From the NCBI GenBank assembly GCA_009936825.1, contig JAACDV010000051.1:1-13518 (forward strand): a stretch of DNA of 13,518 nucleotides. Reading direction: 5' to 3'. Below the pieces are notes generated by a model that was given only the letters and a program-made list of their open reading frames with translations, made no database searches and was not told the origin of the DNA. The position numbers and the translations under genes are program-made. Of the stretch, positions 1 through 7,136 are shown piece by piece (position 1 is the first letter of the stretch; the number at the start of each line of letters is the position of its first letter). The DNA comes from Bacteroidota bacterium. Lineage in GTDB: Bacteria; Pseudomonadota; Alphaproteobacteria; Puniceispirillales; Puniceispirillaceae.

Positions 1-6
1 CCTCCT
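1..6 (-). promoter_or_regulatory. Shine-Dalgarno site of a gene beyond the left edge
   Basis: On the minus strand the last bases of the window read TAAAGGAGG, a near-perfect anti-16S match, 27 bp past the stop of the DUF2848 gene. The most direct reading is the ribosome binding site of a further minus-strand gene starting within about ten bases to the left of the window, so the GMC/dioxygenase/DUF2848 block has at least one more co-oriented member. The start codon itself is not visible. Confidence 0.6.
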
Positions 7-32
7 TTAGTGACGTTGTTATTAACAGGGAC

Positions 33-764
33 CTAACCAGCCTTTGGATTCATAAACGGCACGCGGAAGTCTGATCTGACTTCGGCCAGAATATCAACCA
101 CCTCGTAACTGGATTCGATTTGCCTGTTGCTACTTGGCGCATCAAGCTGATAACGCCAATTACTGCCAAACCCCAGTGCCTTATCGACACTGACATAAGT
201 CCCGCAATAAACCATATAATCTTGGTCCGGCACGCCAGATACGCGTTCTTTCAGAACAGAAAGAATATCCAGTGGTGCCAGAAATTTGCTAACTCCAACT
301 TCCTGATAAAGCCGGTCATCCACCCAGCTTCTCAAAATACAGTCGTCCCAGCTGTCGGCGATTTCATCATAGGGCCATAAGATTGGCGCCAGATGATTGA
401 CGCAGGCCTGTTTTGAGCCGGGGATAGAAAAGGTCTCCAACGCTCTGTCGGTATGATCGCTGCCCACACCTACATAAACTTGGTCACTCACATAAATAAC
501 AATTTCAACCTCGCCTGAGGTCCGGTTTGATTGCACAAACACTTCATCACCCATTTCAAGCGCATGAACGCCAATCGGGTAAATCCGCGGGGCCGGTACG
601 TCAGTCGCAATGAAGATGCCTGATTTGGCAACTTCGTCCTGATGGGCAATGGCGGCATTCGGATCACGCGTTGCCGAACCAAAGTTATACATCCGCTTGA
701 TGTTACAATTCTGGGGCCGGACGGTGCCGTCAAGCGATGCGATGTCTAACGTTATTTCTTGCAT
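33..764 (-). CDS. DUF2848 family protein, possible hydrolase-like enzyme
   Basis: A 243-residue cytosolic protein without signal peptide or membrane segment. The conserved block around residues 98-110 (VGVGSDHTDRALE), followed by SKQAC at 117-121 and a Trp-Asp pair at 139-140, is what I recall as the hallmark of DUF2848. That family is of unknown function and, as I recall, is placed near the fumarylacetoacetate-hydrolase fold. The length is ordinary for the family. The ATG is preceded by AAGGAG at 6 nt, inside the last codons of the dioxygenase gene. Only 3 bp separate the two genes, so translation is probably coupled and the two products probably act in one pathway. An FAH-like role on the dioxygenase product is inference only; no metal-ligand set was verified. 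Family assignment is fairly sure, the activity is not known. Confidence 0.8.
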   Translation of the reverse strand: MQEITLDIASLDGTVRPQNCNIKRMYNFGSATRDPNAAIAHQDEVAKSGIFIATDVPAPRIYPIGVHALEMGDEVFVQSNRTSGEVEIVIYVSDQVYVGVGSDHTDRALETFSIPGSKQACVNHLAPILWPYDEIADSWDDCILRSWVDDRLYQEVGVSKFLAPLDILSVLKERVSGVPDQDYMVYCGTYVSVDKALGFGSNWRYQLDAPSSNRQIESSYEVVDILAEVRSDFRVPFMNPKAG

Positions 765-767
765 GGA

Positions 768-1925
768 TTACTCCTTTTCCTGCAAAGATGGGTCCTGCAA
801 AGAAGGGTCCTGCAATTCCGCCAAATCAAGCAAAGCGGGATCAGTACCTGCCCCAATATGCCTGCGCCACATCCAGTACCGCTTCAATGATCTTCCCGCT
901 TGCACGCCCGGGGTAAATTCTTCGCGGCCATGCAGAAACGCAATATTGTTGAGGATAAGAAGCTGACCCGGTTTTAACAGCGTCCGAAAATTCAGCTCCG
1001 GCCGCTCCAGCACCTCATCCAGGTAATCCAGAGCTTCTAGTTCTTGGTCCGATAAAGATAATCCTGCCATTTCCATTCCCGGATTAATCATCACTCTGGC
1101 ATAATGGATCAGCAACTCTCCATCCTTAAATTCAAGGATAGGCTTTTGAGTCGTAGGCCCGCGCGATGGCCAGACATGGGCTTGAGGAGATCGAAAATGG
1201 TAGGTGTTGAATAGCAGGGGCAGCAGGTCGGGCCGCTCATCAGCGAAGGTCTGAAAAACATTCTGCGCCGAGATAATGGTGCTTTCGCCACCACGATTGG
1301 ATGCCTGATAGCAGAACAGGCCAATATAGCAGGGGGGGCGCGGCTCTAGGCAGCCATTGTCAGAATGCTTGGCCGAGCGTTTGGCACTGGCGCCAATACG
1401 CGTTGGATCGGTGTTCTGAGACCCCTTGTCGGACACTGTGAAAAGTCGGCGATCATGATTGATACCCTGCCTGATTACCTGCCCGAAATAATTACATAAG
1501 GACCAACCGACGATCTCAAAATCAGCCTCGCTAATAAGATCAGACAGGCCGGTATCAATGATGGCAAACCCGATTCCCCTGTCTAATTGCTGGCGCCATT
1601 TGACAATGCTCGCGGCAATAGAAGGTAGACGAAAATCTTCCTGGGTTATCGTATCAAGTGTCAGGCCGTTGGCATCCTTAAAGGCCAGCGCTTGGCGAAT
1701 TTCCTCGTGCGTTTCATCGGAAAGGTAAAATAGGAAAGGGTCAGCGCGCTTGCCGGGTTCGCCAGACTTGTCGAAATTAAGCGCAGTCCAGCCTCGCTGC
1801 GGGAGGTCGGATGAGATTTTTCTAAATGAGTGGATTAAAAAATCCTGATCCAAGAGGCTAGCAGTATCCCCACCGCTAGTAGTCTTATTCTGGCTCTGTT
1901 TTGCGTTCAGATTTCCTCTCGACAA
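768..1925 (-). CDS. TauD/TfdA-type Fe(II)/2-oxoglutarate-dependent dioxygenase
   Basis: A 385-residue non-heme iron oxygenase expected to hydroxylate or desaturate a small acid or amine, using O2 and 2-oxoglutarate. The facial triad is visible: H187-S-D189 (in KHSDN) and the distal H332 (in FLHGREEF). Arg345 or Arg349 (GRSLKRYW) is the likely 2-oxoglutarate carboxylate ligand. Residues 200-230 follow the usual post-HxD strand and helix of the TauD/gamma-butyrobetaine hydroxylase clan. The start is TTG. There is no in-frame ATG upstream before a stop, and AGGAG lies 6 nt before the TTG, so this start is well supported. The C-terminus (residues about 371-382) is a five-residue repeat, LQDPS, encoded by a 15-bp DNA duplication. 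The gene is followed 3 bp later by the DUF2848 gene. The substrate cannot be assigned. Confidence 0.88.
   Translation of the reverse strand: MSRGNLNAKQSQNKTTSGGDTASLLDQDFLIHSFRKISSDLPQRGWTALNFDKSGEPGKRADPFLFYLSDETHEEIRQALAFKDANGLTLDTITQEDFRLPSIAASIVKWRQQLDRGIGFAIIDTGLSDLISEADFEIVGWSLCNYFGQVIRQGINHDRRLFTVSDKGSQNTDPTRIGASAKRSAKHSDNGCLEPRPPCYIGLFCYQASNRGGESTIISAQNVFQTFADERPDLLPLLFNTYHFRSPQAHVWPSRGPTTQKPILEFKDGELLIHYARVMINPGMEMAGLSLSDQELEALDYLDEVLERPELNFRTLLKPGQLLILNNIAFLHGREEFTPGVQAGRSLKRYWMWRRHIGAGTDPALLDLAELQDPSLQDPSLQEKE
771..776 (-). promoter_or_regulatory. Shine-Dalgarno of the DUF2848 gene, inside the dioxygenase 3' end
   Basis: The minus strand reads AAGGAG, 6 nt before the ATG at 764, overlapping the final Lys-Glu codons of the dioxygenase. 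This placement supports the chosen start and suggests translational coupling. Confidence 0.7.
778..815. repeat. 15-bp tandem repeat, 2.5 copies, at the dioxygenase 3' end
   Basis: The unit TCCTGCAAAGAWGGG occurs at 778-792 and 793-807, followed by the partial copy TCCTGCAA at 808-815. The copies differ at one base. The period is a multiple of three, so on the minus strand it encodes an in-frame LQDPS repeat just before the stop. It looks like replication slippage tolerated in a disordered tail. Confidence 0.85.
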
Positions 1926-1931
1926 ACGTCT

Positions 1932-1936
1932 CTCCT
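1932..1936 (-). promoter_or_regulatory. Shine-Dalgarno fixing the TTG start of the dioxygenase
   Basis: The minus strand has AGGAG followed by 6 nt and then TTG. No ATG or GTG lies in frame between the upstream in-frame stop and this TTG, so the site decides the start. Confidence 0.7.
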
Positions 1937-2005
1937 CGAACGTTTAGATGATGACCCAGTAGGCCAAAACTACAAAACTCATTTTTGGAACGGAGCTATA
2001 TTGGT

Positions 2006-2021
2006 AACAATATTTATTGTT
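2006..2021. promoter_or_regulatory. Perfect 7-bp-arm inverted repeat, candidate operator
   Basis: AACAATA-TT-TATTGTT is a perfect dyad 81-96 bp upstream of the dioxygenase start, overlapping the minus-strand TTGACA hexamer. The size and the AT-rich, TTG/CAA-containing arms suit a dimeric helix-turn-helix repressor or activator site. No cognate regulator is in the window. Confidence 0.4.
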
Positions 2022-2078
2022 TGTCAATCCAGACGCCAGTTTGTGCGGGAAGTTAGAGCACATTAGCTCCTTACACGA

Positions 2079-3698
2079 TTAAATATTAATACTAGCTTTA
2101 ATTAAATTAGATTTTTCTATGATTTGATCGGCCGCCCGCAAAGCAAGTGCCTGAATGGTGTTGGTAGGGTTTACTGCGGCTGCAGTGACAAACGCCGCGC
2201 CATCAATCACGAACAATCCCTTAACATCATGAGATTCGCCCCATCTATCCAAAACAGAATTATCCGCCTCATTGCCCATTTTTGCCGTTCCCATCAGATG
2301 AAAACCGGCATCAGAAATTTCTGGCATTTGGATGGTTTCATAACACCCTGCCATCTCCAGAGCTTGAGTGGCTTTTTGCCTGCCGTGACCCAGCGCTTGT
2401 TTTGCTGCCAGCGGCCGTTCGTATATCATCTTGGCGATAGGTAACCCGTCATCTGCAAAGGCCGCGTCGCTTAACTCCACGCGATTGCTGTCTTGCGGCA
2501 TGTCGTCTGAGCAGATTGAAATGCTGTAGGCGTGCGAAAAATAGCGCTCAAAGCTGTGATGATGCGATGCGCCCCACGGGACTACGCGGCCAAGCCCGCC
2601 AGTGGCAGTCATAGCAGGCCCCGGCGTTCCCATCGCTTGTAGCTTGAAGCCACGAAGAAACCCCCGGTCGGGGTCAGTTTCGTAGAAATGATGGCTAACA
2701 AAACTTCCCGCGGTCAGCCCGGTATGTCCATGCACCGGCGCATCAAATAGGCCGGTAACTCTGGCCAGCGGATGAAGCATCAGCCGCTTCCCCACAAGTC
2801 CCGAGCTATTTGCGAGTCCGTTGGGATTCTTTTTGTTGGCTGAAAGAAGAAGCAAGCGCGCCGTTCCGACAGCATTGGCCGCGAGCATTACGATTGGCGC
2901 ATACAATCGCTGCGAGTCACCTTTCCGGTCGGTGTAGATCACCCCGGAGGCAGATCCGTCCTCATTGGTTGTGACCTTTGTAACGGTGGACTGAACAATC
3001 AACTGCGCACCCAGTTTGAGCGCCTGAGGCCAATAGACAATATCGGTTGTCGCCTTGGCTTTATGGGGGCAGTTCATCTCACACGGGCCGCAATGGTTGC
3101 ACGCGCCGCGCCCGACGCCGTAAGGGGATGAGTTGATGGCCAAATCCGCAGGCCACCATGACCATCCCAATTTGTTGAAGGCTGCGGCGATTTGTCTGGC
3201 GCCTTCGGATAACGGCAGGGGCGGCAAGCGGTGCGCATCATCTACAGGATATGCCGGATTTCCGTTAAGGCCGGACACCCCCATCATTTTTTCGTTCAAA
3301 GCGTAATAGGGCGATAACTCATCATAGCTGAGCGGCCAGTCATCCCCCACACCATCAAGCGTATGGGACGCAAAATCTGATGGATGAAAGCGCGGAAAGT
3401 GGCACGACCACATGATTGTGCTGCCGCCGACACCATTGAACATCAGCGGTTTTATCGCGCTTTCACTGTCATCAATGCGATTGTCAAACGCTTCACGGCG
3501 CGTGTTTGGATTTGGATTCCAGCGCGTTTGGCGAAGGATTTCCCAGTCTTCGAGCGTGGCCGGCAAATCATCTGATGCCTGCCAGTCACCTTGTTCAATG
3601 CAGACCACGCGGATTCCTGCCGAAGCAAGACGATAGGCCGCGGCACCGCCAGCAGCGCCCGCGCCTATGATGATAACGTCGACGTTGGAATGATTCAT
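2079..3698 (-). CDS. GMC-family FAD-dependent oxidoreductase with a ferredoxin-like Cys motif
   Basis: A 539-residue flavoprotein expected to oxidise an alcohol or hydroxy-acid. The N-terminal dinucleotide-binding loop GAGAAG (residues 12-17), with the FAD-ribose acid E35, starts almost at the N-terminus, so there is no signal peptide and the enzyme is cytosolic. The GMC loop NGVGGSTIMW is at 88-97. Near the C-terminus, H467 in GFHLMGTAKMG and N510 in VNPTNT are the expected His/Asn catalytic pair. Residues 200-211 carry CX2CX2CX3CP, the spacing of a [4Fe-4S] ferredoxin motif. A related Cys cluster occurs in a subset of bacterial GMC dehydrogenases and suggests electron transfer to a carrier rather than O2. 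The ATG is preceded by AT-rich sequence and only a weak SD. The gene is divergent from the acyl-CoA dehydrogenase. The substrate is unknown. Confidence 0.9.
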   Translation of the reverse strand: MNHSNVDVIIIGAGAAGGAAAYRLASAGIRVVCIEQGDWQASDDLPATLEDWEILRQTRWNPNPNTRREAFDNRIDDSESAIKPLMFNGVGGSTIMWSCHFPRFHPSDFASHTLDGVGDDWPLSYDELSPYYALNEKMMGVSGLNGNPAYPVDDAHRLPPLPLSEGARQIAAAFNKLGWSWWPADLAINSSPYGVGRGACNHCGPCEMNCPHKAKATTDIVYWPQALKLGAQLIVQSTVTKVTTNEDGSASGVIYTDRKGDSQRLYAPIVMLAANAVGTARLLLLSANKKNPNGLANSSGLVGKRLMLHPLARVTGLFDAPVHGHTGLTAGSFVSHHFYETDPDRGFLRGFKLQAMGTPGPAMTATGGLGRVVPWGASHHHSFERYFSHAYSISICSDDMPQDSNRVELSDAAFADDGLPIAKMIYERPLAAKQALGHGRQKATQALEMAGCYETIQMPEISDAGFHLMGTAKMGNEADNSVLDRWGESHDVKGLFVIDGAAFVTAAAVNPTNTIQALALRAADQIIEKSNLIKASINI

Positions 3699-3767
3699 TT
3701 TTATTTCTTGTTTTTAGAAAATCGCAGACCTAGGCTCGAACGTTATACGAGAAATGTGATGTAGCCA
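3699..3767. promoter_or_regulatory. 69-bp divergent promoter region (GMC / acyl-CoA dehydrogenase)
   Basis: The only space between two divergent starts, so both promoters must overlap here or lie inside the genes. The centre holds CTCGAACGTTATACGAG (3735-3751), with inverted CTCG/CGAG ends. On the minus strand this contains TATAAC, a good -10 candidate for the GMC gene; on the plus strand it contains TATACG. No convincing -35 box was found for either direction. A single operator in the middle could control both genes at once. Confidence 0.45.
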
Positions 3768-4916
3768 ATGTTGTTTGAAGAAAAAGCCATTTGCGCCTCG
3801 ATAGATTCGATGATGCAAAAACATCTGCCGCGCGAAGAGGTGCATCGGCGTGACCAACTTGCCGATCCGCCGGATCATCTCTTGCCCATGTTTGCGGAAA
3901 TGGGGCTGTTCCATCTTTGTTTGCCCGAAAGCGACGGCGGCATGGGTGGCAGCTGGCAGCATTTGTCGCTCATTCAGGAACGGCTAGGATATCATGCGAC
4001 CATGGCGGCGCTGTTGTTTAACAGGGTGGCATGTTTCGGGGTTATGACGCTGGTTAAATCTGGTTCGGTGGAACAGAAGGAAAAATTTCTACCACAACTC
4101 CTTAACGGCGAAGGTACTTTTGCTTTGGCGCTGAGCGAAGCTGAGGCAGGCAGTGATGCAGGTGCGCTTCAGACTAGAGCTGAAAAACAGGGGGATAACT
4201 GGTGCATTAAAGGCCGTAAGATCTGGATCAGTGGTGCCGCCTCTGCTTTGCGGCTGGTCGTGGCTTGCCGGACGGACCTGACCAAGACCGGCGGCCAAGG
4301 TGTCAGCCTTTTCCTAGTGCCCCCAGATGCGCATGGCGTGTCGATGACAAAGCTTGAAAAAATCGGCAACCGCTGCTCCTTGTCCTACGATATTGGTTTT
4401 GACGAAGTGATGGTTCCGGATAGTGCCAGAATAGGCGCCGAAGGCAGGGGGTTCGATGCTTTGAAGAAGACCCTTTTCTATGCGCGTTCGGGACTGGCTT
4501 CTGCGGTTGTTGGAACCGCGCAGGCAGCGGTAAGTTGTGCCGCTTCACATGCCAAGGATCGTGTGCAATTCGGTAAACCAATCGGCAGTTTTCAGGTTAT
4601 TGCTCATCGTCTGGCGAAGATGCAGACCGATGTTGATCTGGCCCGACTTTTGGCGCGCGAGCTTGCACGCGCGATTGACGCCAACGAGAATTGCTCGCGG
4701 CTTGCAGCGCAGGCTAAGGTGGTTGCAACCGAAACGCTAAAACGGGTCACCGATGACGGAATGCAGATTATGGCCAGTGCAGGATATGCGGCTGACAGCG
4801 ACATGCAACGGTTTTGGCGCGATGCCAGATTATATAGTTTTGGTGAAGGGTCGAGCGAGATTCTGCTTGATTTGATTGCATCGGATATGGGTTTGGGAAG
4901 AGGGTTGAGCGCATGA
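3768..4916 (+). CDS. Acyl-CoA dehydrogenase
   Basis: A 382-residue FAD enzyme, the normal length for the family, that would introduce an alpha-beta double bond into an acyl-CoA and pass electrons to ETF. The N-terminal helical domain is followed by the signature ALSEAEAGSDAG (residues 121-132) and WISGA (153-157). The C-terminal helical domain has DRVQFGKPIGSFQ (264-276). The catalytic base is E360, in LYSFGEGSSEI. The start ATG has only a weak SD, and the nearby upstream ATGs run straight into stops, so this start is the only one giving the complete domain. It is the first gene of a four-gene operon, and its TGA overlaps the next ATG (ATGA). It is not clearly a fatty-acid-chain enzyme, and the operon suggests a cyclic or branched acyl-CoA. 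The subfamily cannot be told by eye. Confidence 0.93.
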   Translation: MLFEEKAICASIDSMMQKHLPREEVHRRDQLADPPDHLLPMFAEMGLFHLCLPESDGGMGGSWQHLSLIQERLGYHATMAALLFNRVACFGVMTLVKSGSVEQKEKFLPQLLNGEGTFALALSEAEAGSDAGALQTRAEKQGDNWCIKGRKIWISGAASALRLVVACRTDLTKTGGQGVSLFLVPPDAHGVSMTKLEKIGNRCSLSYDIGFDEVMVPDSARIGAEGRGFDALKKTLFYARSGLASAVVGTAQAAVSCAASHAKDRVQFGKPIGSFQVIAHRLAKMQTDVDLARLLARELARAIDANENCSRLAAQAKVVATETLKRVTDDGMQIMASAGYAADSDMQRFWRDARLYSFGEGSSEILLDLIASDMGLGRGLSA

Positions 4917-5785
4917 GTTCAGAAACGCCGCGGGTTCTGGCGATTGATACGGTGGTAAATCCGCACACGCCAGAAATTGTGGAGATGCGTCCGGACTGGT
5001 CGGGAAAATTTCACAATCAAAAATTTGGCCAAGAGGAAACTGTCCTCACCGGCTATACATATGAAGAAATGCTTCGTCAGATGGACGCCGCCGGAATTGA
5101 AAAATCGTTTCTGGTTGCCAACAAAACTGGCCAGTTGGGGCTGCCGGGTAGCTGGCACCTGCCCTATGAAATGGTGGCTGAGGCGGTAAAACAATTTCCC
5201 GATAGGTTCTATGGTCTTGCCGGTATTGATCCAACCGAAGGAATGGCGGGTATCAGCGCCTTGGAAAAAGCCGTTCAGGATTTCGGATTTATCGGCGCGC
5301 ATGCCTATCCGCACTGGTTCGAGTTAGCGCCCGATCATGCCAGATGGTACCCCTTTTACAGCAAATGCGTTGAGCTTGATATTCCGATCCTTTTGCAGGT
5401 TGGCCAATCGCTGGTGTATGAGCCGCGCCGGCCATTGCAGTCGGTTGGCCGACCGATCACTCTTGATCCGGTGGCGTGTCATTTTCCAGAACTGAAATTG
5501 GTCGGCATCCATATTGGCATTCCCTGGGCGGATGAAATGATTGCAATGGCCTGGAAGCATGAAAATGTCTATATCATCGCCGACGCGCATGCTCCAAAAT
5601 ATTGGCCGGAAAGCTTTGTTCGCTACATTGATAGCTATGGTCGCCATAAAGTTATGTTTGGAACAGACTTTCCGGTGTTGTCCTTTCAACGCTATCGTGA
5701 AGAGGTTGATGGGCTGGGCTTGCGCCCCGAATCCTATCAGGCGTTTTTGCGTGACAATGCAATCCGCGTTTTCGGGTTAAGCTGA
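4913..5785 (+). CDS. Amidohydrolase-fold protein, beta-ketoacyl-CoA hydrolase-like
   Basis: A 290-residue TIM-barrel protein of the amidohydrolase_2 (ACMSD-like) clan. The motifs IDTVVNPHTPE (11-21), GFIGAHAYPHWF (125-136), VGIHIGIPWADEMIAMAW (197-214) and FGTDFPVLSF (249-258) match my memory of proteins annotated as 4-hydroxyphenyl-beta-ketoacyl-CoA hydrolase. Those are proposed to cleave an aryl-beta-ketoacyl-CoA to acid plus acetyl-CoA. The usual HxH metal pair after strand 1 is absent (D12-T-V14-V-N16), and the strand-5 position reads LLQVGQ, without His. H200 and D251 are kept. The gene overlaps the acyl-CoA dehydrogenase by 4 bp and the CoA ligase by 1 bp, so it acts in the same acyl-CoA pathway. 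Fold assignment is secure; the precise reaction is inferred. Confidence 0.8.
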   Translation: MSSETPRVLAIDTVVNPHTPEIVEMRPDWSGKFHNQKFGQEETVLTGYTYEEMLRQMDAAGIEKSFLVANKTGQLGLPGSWHLPYEMVAEAVKQFPDRFYGLAGIDPTEGMAGISALEKAVQDFGFIGAHAYPHWFELAPDHARWYPFYSKCVELDIPILLQVGQSLVYEPRRPLQSVGRPITLDPVACHFPELKLVGIHIGIPWADEMIAMAWKHENVYIIADAHAPKYWPESFVRYIDSYGRHKVMFGTDFPVLSFQRYREEVDGLGLRPESYQAFLRDNAIRVFGLS

Positions 5786-7134
5786 TGATTGCTGACACTA
5801 CCTTTCAGGACCGGCAGAGTATTACTCGTTTACAGGAGCAAAATTTTGCGACCATGCTGGATCTGTGTTTTGAGCGTCATCCCTATTACCGTGATCGTTT
5901 TAAGGCAATGGGGCTCAAGCGTTCTGACATTCGCTCGCTGGCAGATATTCACCTGATTCCAATTATCAGCAAAAAGGAATATGCGGCTGACCCTGAGGCA
6001 TTTAGCCTTGAGACTGAGGGGCTGGTTAAAGAGGCATCTGTCGGCTGGGATGTCATGCATACTACCGGAACAAGTGGCGGCAAGCCGACCCCGTTTTTCT
6101 CCACTGCCTATGATTTCTACGGTACTTTGACCGCAAATCGCCGGGCGTTGGAAATTCGCAAAATTGCCGAAACGGACGTGATTGCAAATCTATGTCCGAT
6201 GACGCTTTATCCCTACGGGGCGTATCATCGAACAATCGCCGCGGCAAATGTTGTAAAAGTGCCAGTGATTAGTCCGCTGCCAGGGCGTCCGTCAGAATTT
6301 TTTCATTGGAGCGCCGGTCTGGATGACGTCGTGGCTGCAATTGCCAGAACACGCGCGACCATTCTTTGGGGCGTTACCAGTTATGTCCGGCGGATCCTTA
6401 TTCGTGCTGAAGAAATTGGTGCAGATTTCCGCTCGGTTCGACTGGCATTCGTGACTGGTGAAGCTGTAAGCACCGAAATGCGGCGGGATTTAACCGACAG
6501 ACTTCACCGGATAGGCGATGCAGATGCTTGGGTTTCAATTTCCTATGCGGCTACGGAAATGCAAGTCGGCGCGGTGGAGTGTATGCCGGATTCGGGCTAT
6601 CACAATCCCGCGCCGGAGCAGTTCTATTTTGAAATTGTGGACCCTGAGACCCATGCTCAATTGCCGCATGGGCAAAGGGGGCTTTCGGTGCTGACCCATC
6701 TGGACCGCCGAGGCACGGTGTTGTTGCGGTATGCGATGGGTGATTATGCCGCATTAAGTGTAGAGCAATGTCCGCATTGTGGCAGATGGACCGATAGGTT
6801 CGTTGGCATGCCCTCGCGCGCTGATGAGTTGCTGAAGGTCAAGGGAATGTTGATAAATCCGGAAGCTGTCATAGACCTGCTGCTCGCAAACGGACAAATT
6901 GATGAGTTCCAAATCGTCATCGATCGGGAAGATAAAGATGATGCCCTGTCCGGTGATAGGTTCAGGCTATTGGTTGATACTGGTCCGAAGACTGACCTTG
7001 AAAGCCTGTCCGAGTCTGTGCGTCTAGCAATAGGGGTGCGCCCCGAAATAGAAATTACCCCCCGCGCTAAGATTTTTGATCCCGAAAAATCCCTCAAGGC
7101 AAAACGCTTGCTTGATTTGCGAAAATCTTCATGA
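5785..7134 (+). CDS. Phenylacetate-CoA ligase (PaaK)-like adenylate-forming enzyme
   Basis: A 449-residue member of the PaaK branch of acid-CoA ligases, expected to activate a carboxylic acid with ATP and CoA. The phosphate-binding loop is MHTTGTSGGKPT (residues 91-102). The adenine/acid-binding segment is WVSISYAATEMQVG (249-262), and RYAMGD (315-320) contains the ATP-ribose Asp. Next come C329-P-H-C332-G, resembling the Cys knuckle seen in this branch, and the hinge/C-terminal domain beginning at SRADELLKVKGM (344-355). K438 or K440 near the end (KSLKAKR) is the candidate catalytic Lys. The start overlaps the preceding stop (TGATG). It is probably the entry step of the operon. The substrate need not be aromatic, as PaaK-like enzymes are often misnamed, so no gene symbol is given. 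Confidence 0.85.
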   Translation: MIADTTFQDRQSITRLQEQNFATMLDLCFERHPYYRDRFKAMGLKRSDIRSLADIHLIPIISKKEYAADPEAFSLETEGLVKEASVGWDVMHTTGTSGGKPTPFFSTAYDFYGTLTANRRALEIRKIAETDVIANLCPMTLYPYGAYHRTIAAANVVKVPVISPLPGRPSEFFHWSAGLDDVVAAIARTRATILWGVTSYVRRILIRAEEIGADFRSVRLAFVTGEAVSTEMRRDLTDRLHRIGDADAWVSISYAATEMQVGAVECMPDSGYHNPAPEQFYFEIVDPETHAQLPHGQRGLSVLTHLDRRGTVLLRYAMGDYAALSVEQCPHCGRWTDRFVGMPSRADELLKVKGMLINPEAVIDLLLANGQIDEFQIVIDREDKDDALSGDRFRLLVDTGPKTDLESLSESVRLAIGVRPEIEITPRAKIFDPEKSLKAKRLLDLRKSS

Positions 7135-7136
7135 CC

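Larger units (their letters stand above)
1926..2078 (-). promoter_or_regulatory. Intergenic region upstream of the dioxygenase gene, with two dyads
   Basis: This 153-bp gap separates the GMC stop from the dioxygenase start on the same strand and is long for this compact window. It contains an AT-rich perfect dyad (2006-2021), a partly overlapping dyad ATATTG-N4-CAATAT (1998-2013), a TTGACA hexamer on the minus strand (about 2021-2026, within GATTGACAAAC), and a second dyad AAACGT-N10-ACGTTT (1924-1945) around the ribosome binding site. I could not place a -10 box at standard spacing from the TTGACA. A separate promoter for the dioxygenase/DUF2848 pair is likely. No strong hairpin plus T-tract terminator for the GMC gene was found. 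Confidence 0.45.

Noticed and set aside
8..17. TAGTGACGTT shared with 10044-10053 as a regulatory motif
   Set aside because: The left copy lies in the leader of an off-window gene and the right copy at a -10 region, the contexts differ, and one 10-bp match over this much sequence is expected by chance.
768..1925. Naming the dioxygenase gamma-butyrobetaine hydroxylase and the synthetase CaiC to make a carnitine pathway
   Set aside because: The resemblance is at superfamily level; the carnitine-specific CoA-transferase, hydratase and betaine transporter are absent, so a carnitine role is not supported.
2050..2068. Hairpin-like GAGC-N6-GCTC after the GMC gene
   Set aside because: A 4-bp stem without a T-run is too weak to call a terminator.
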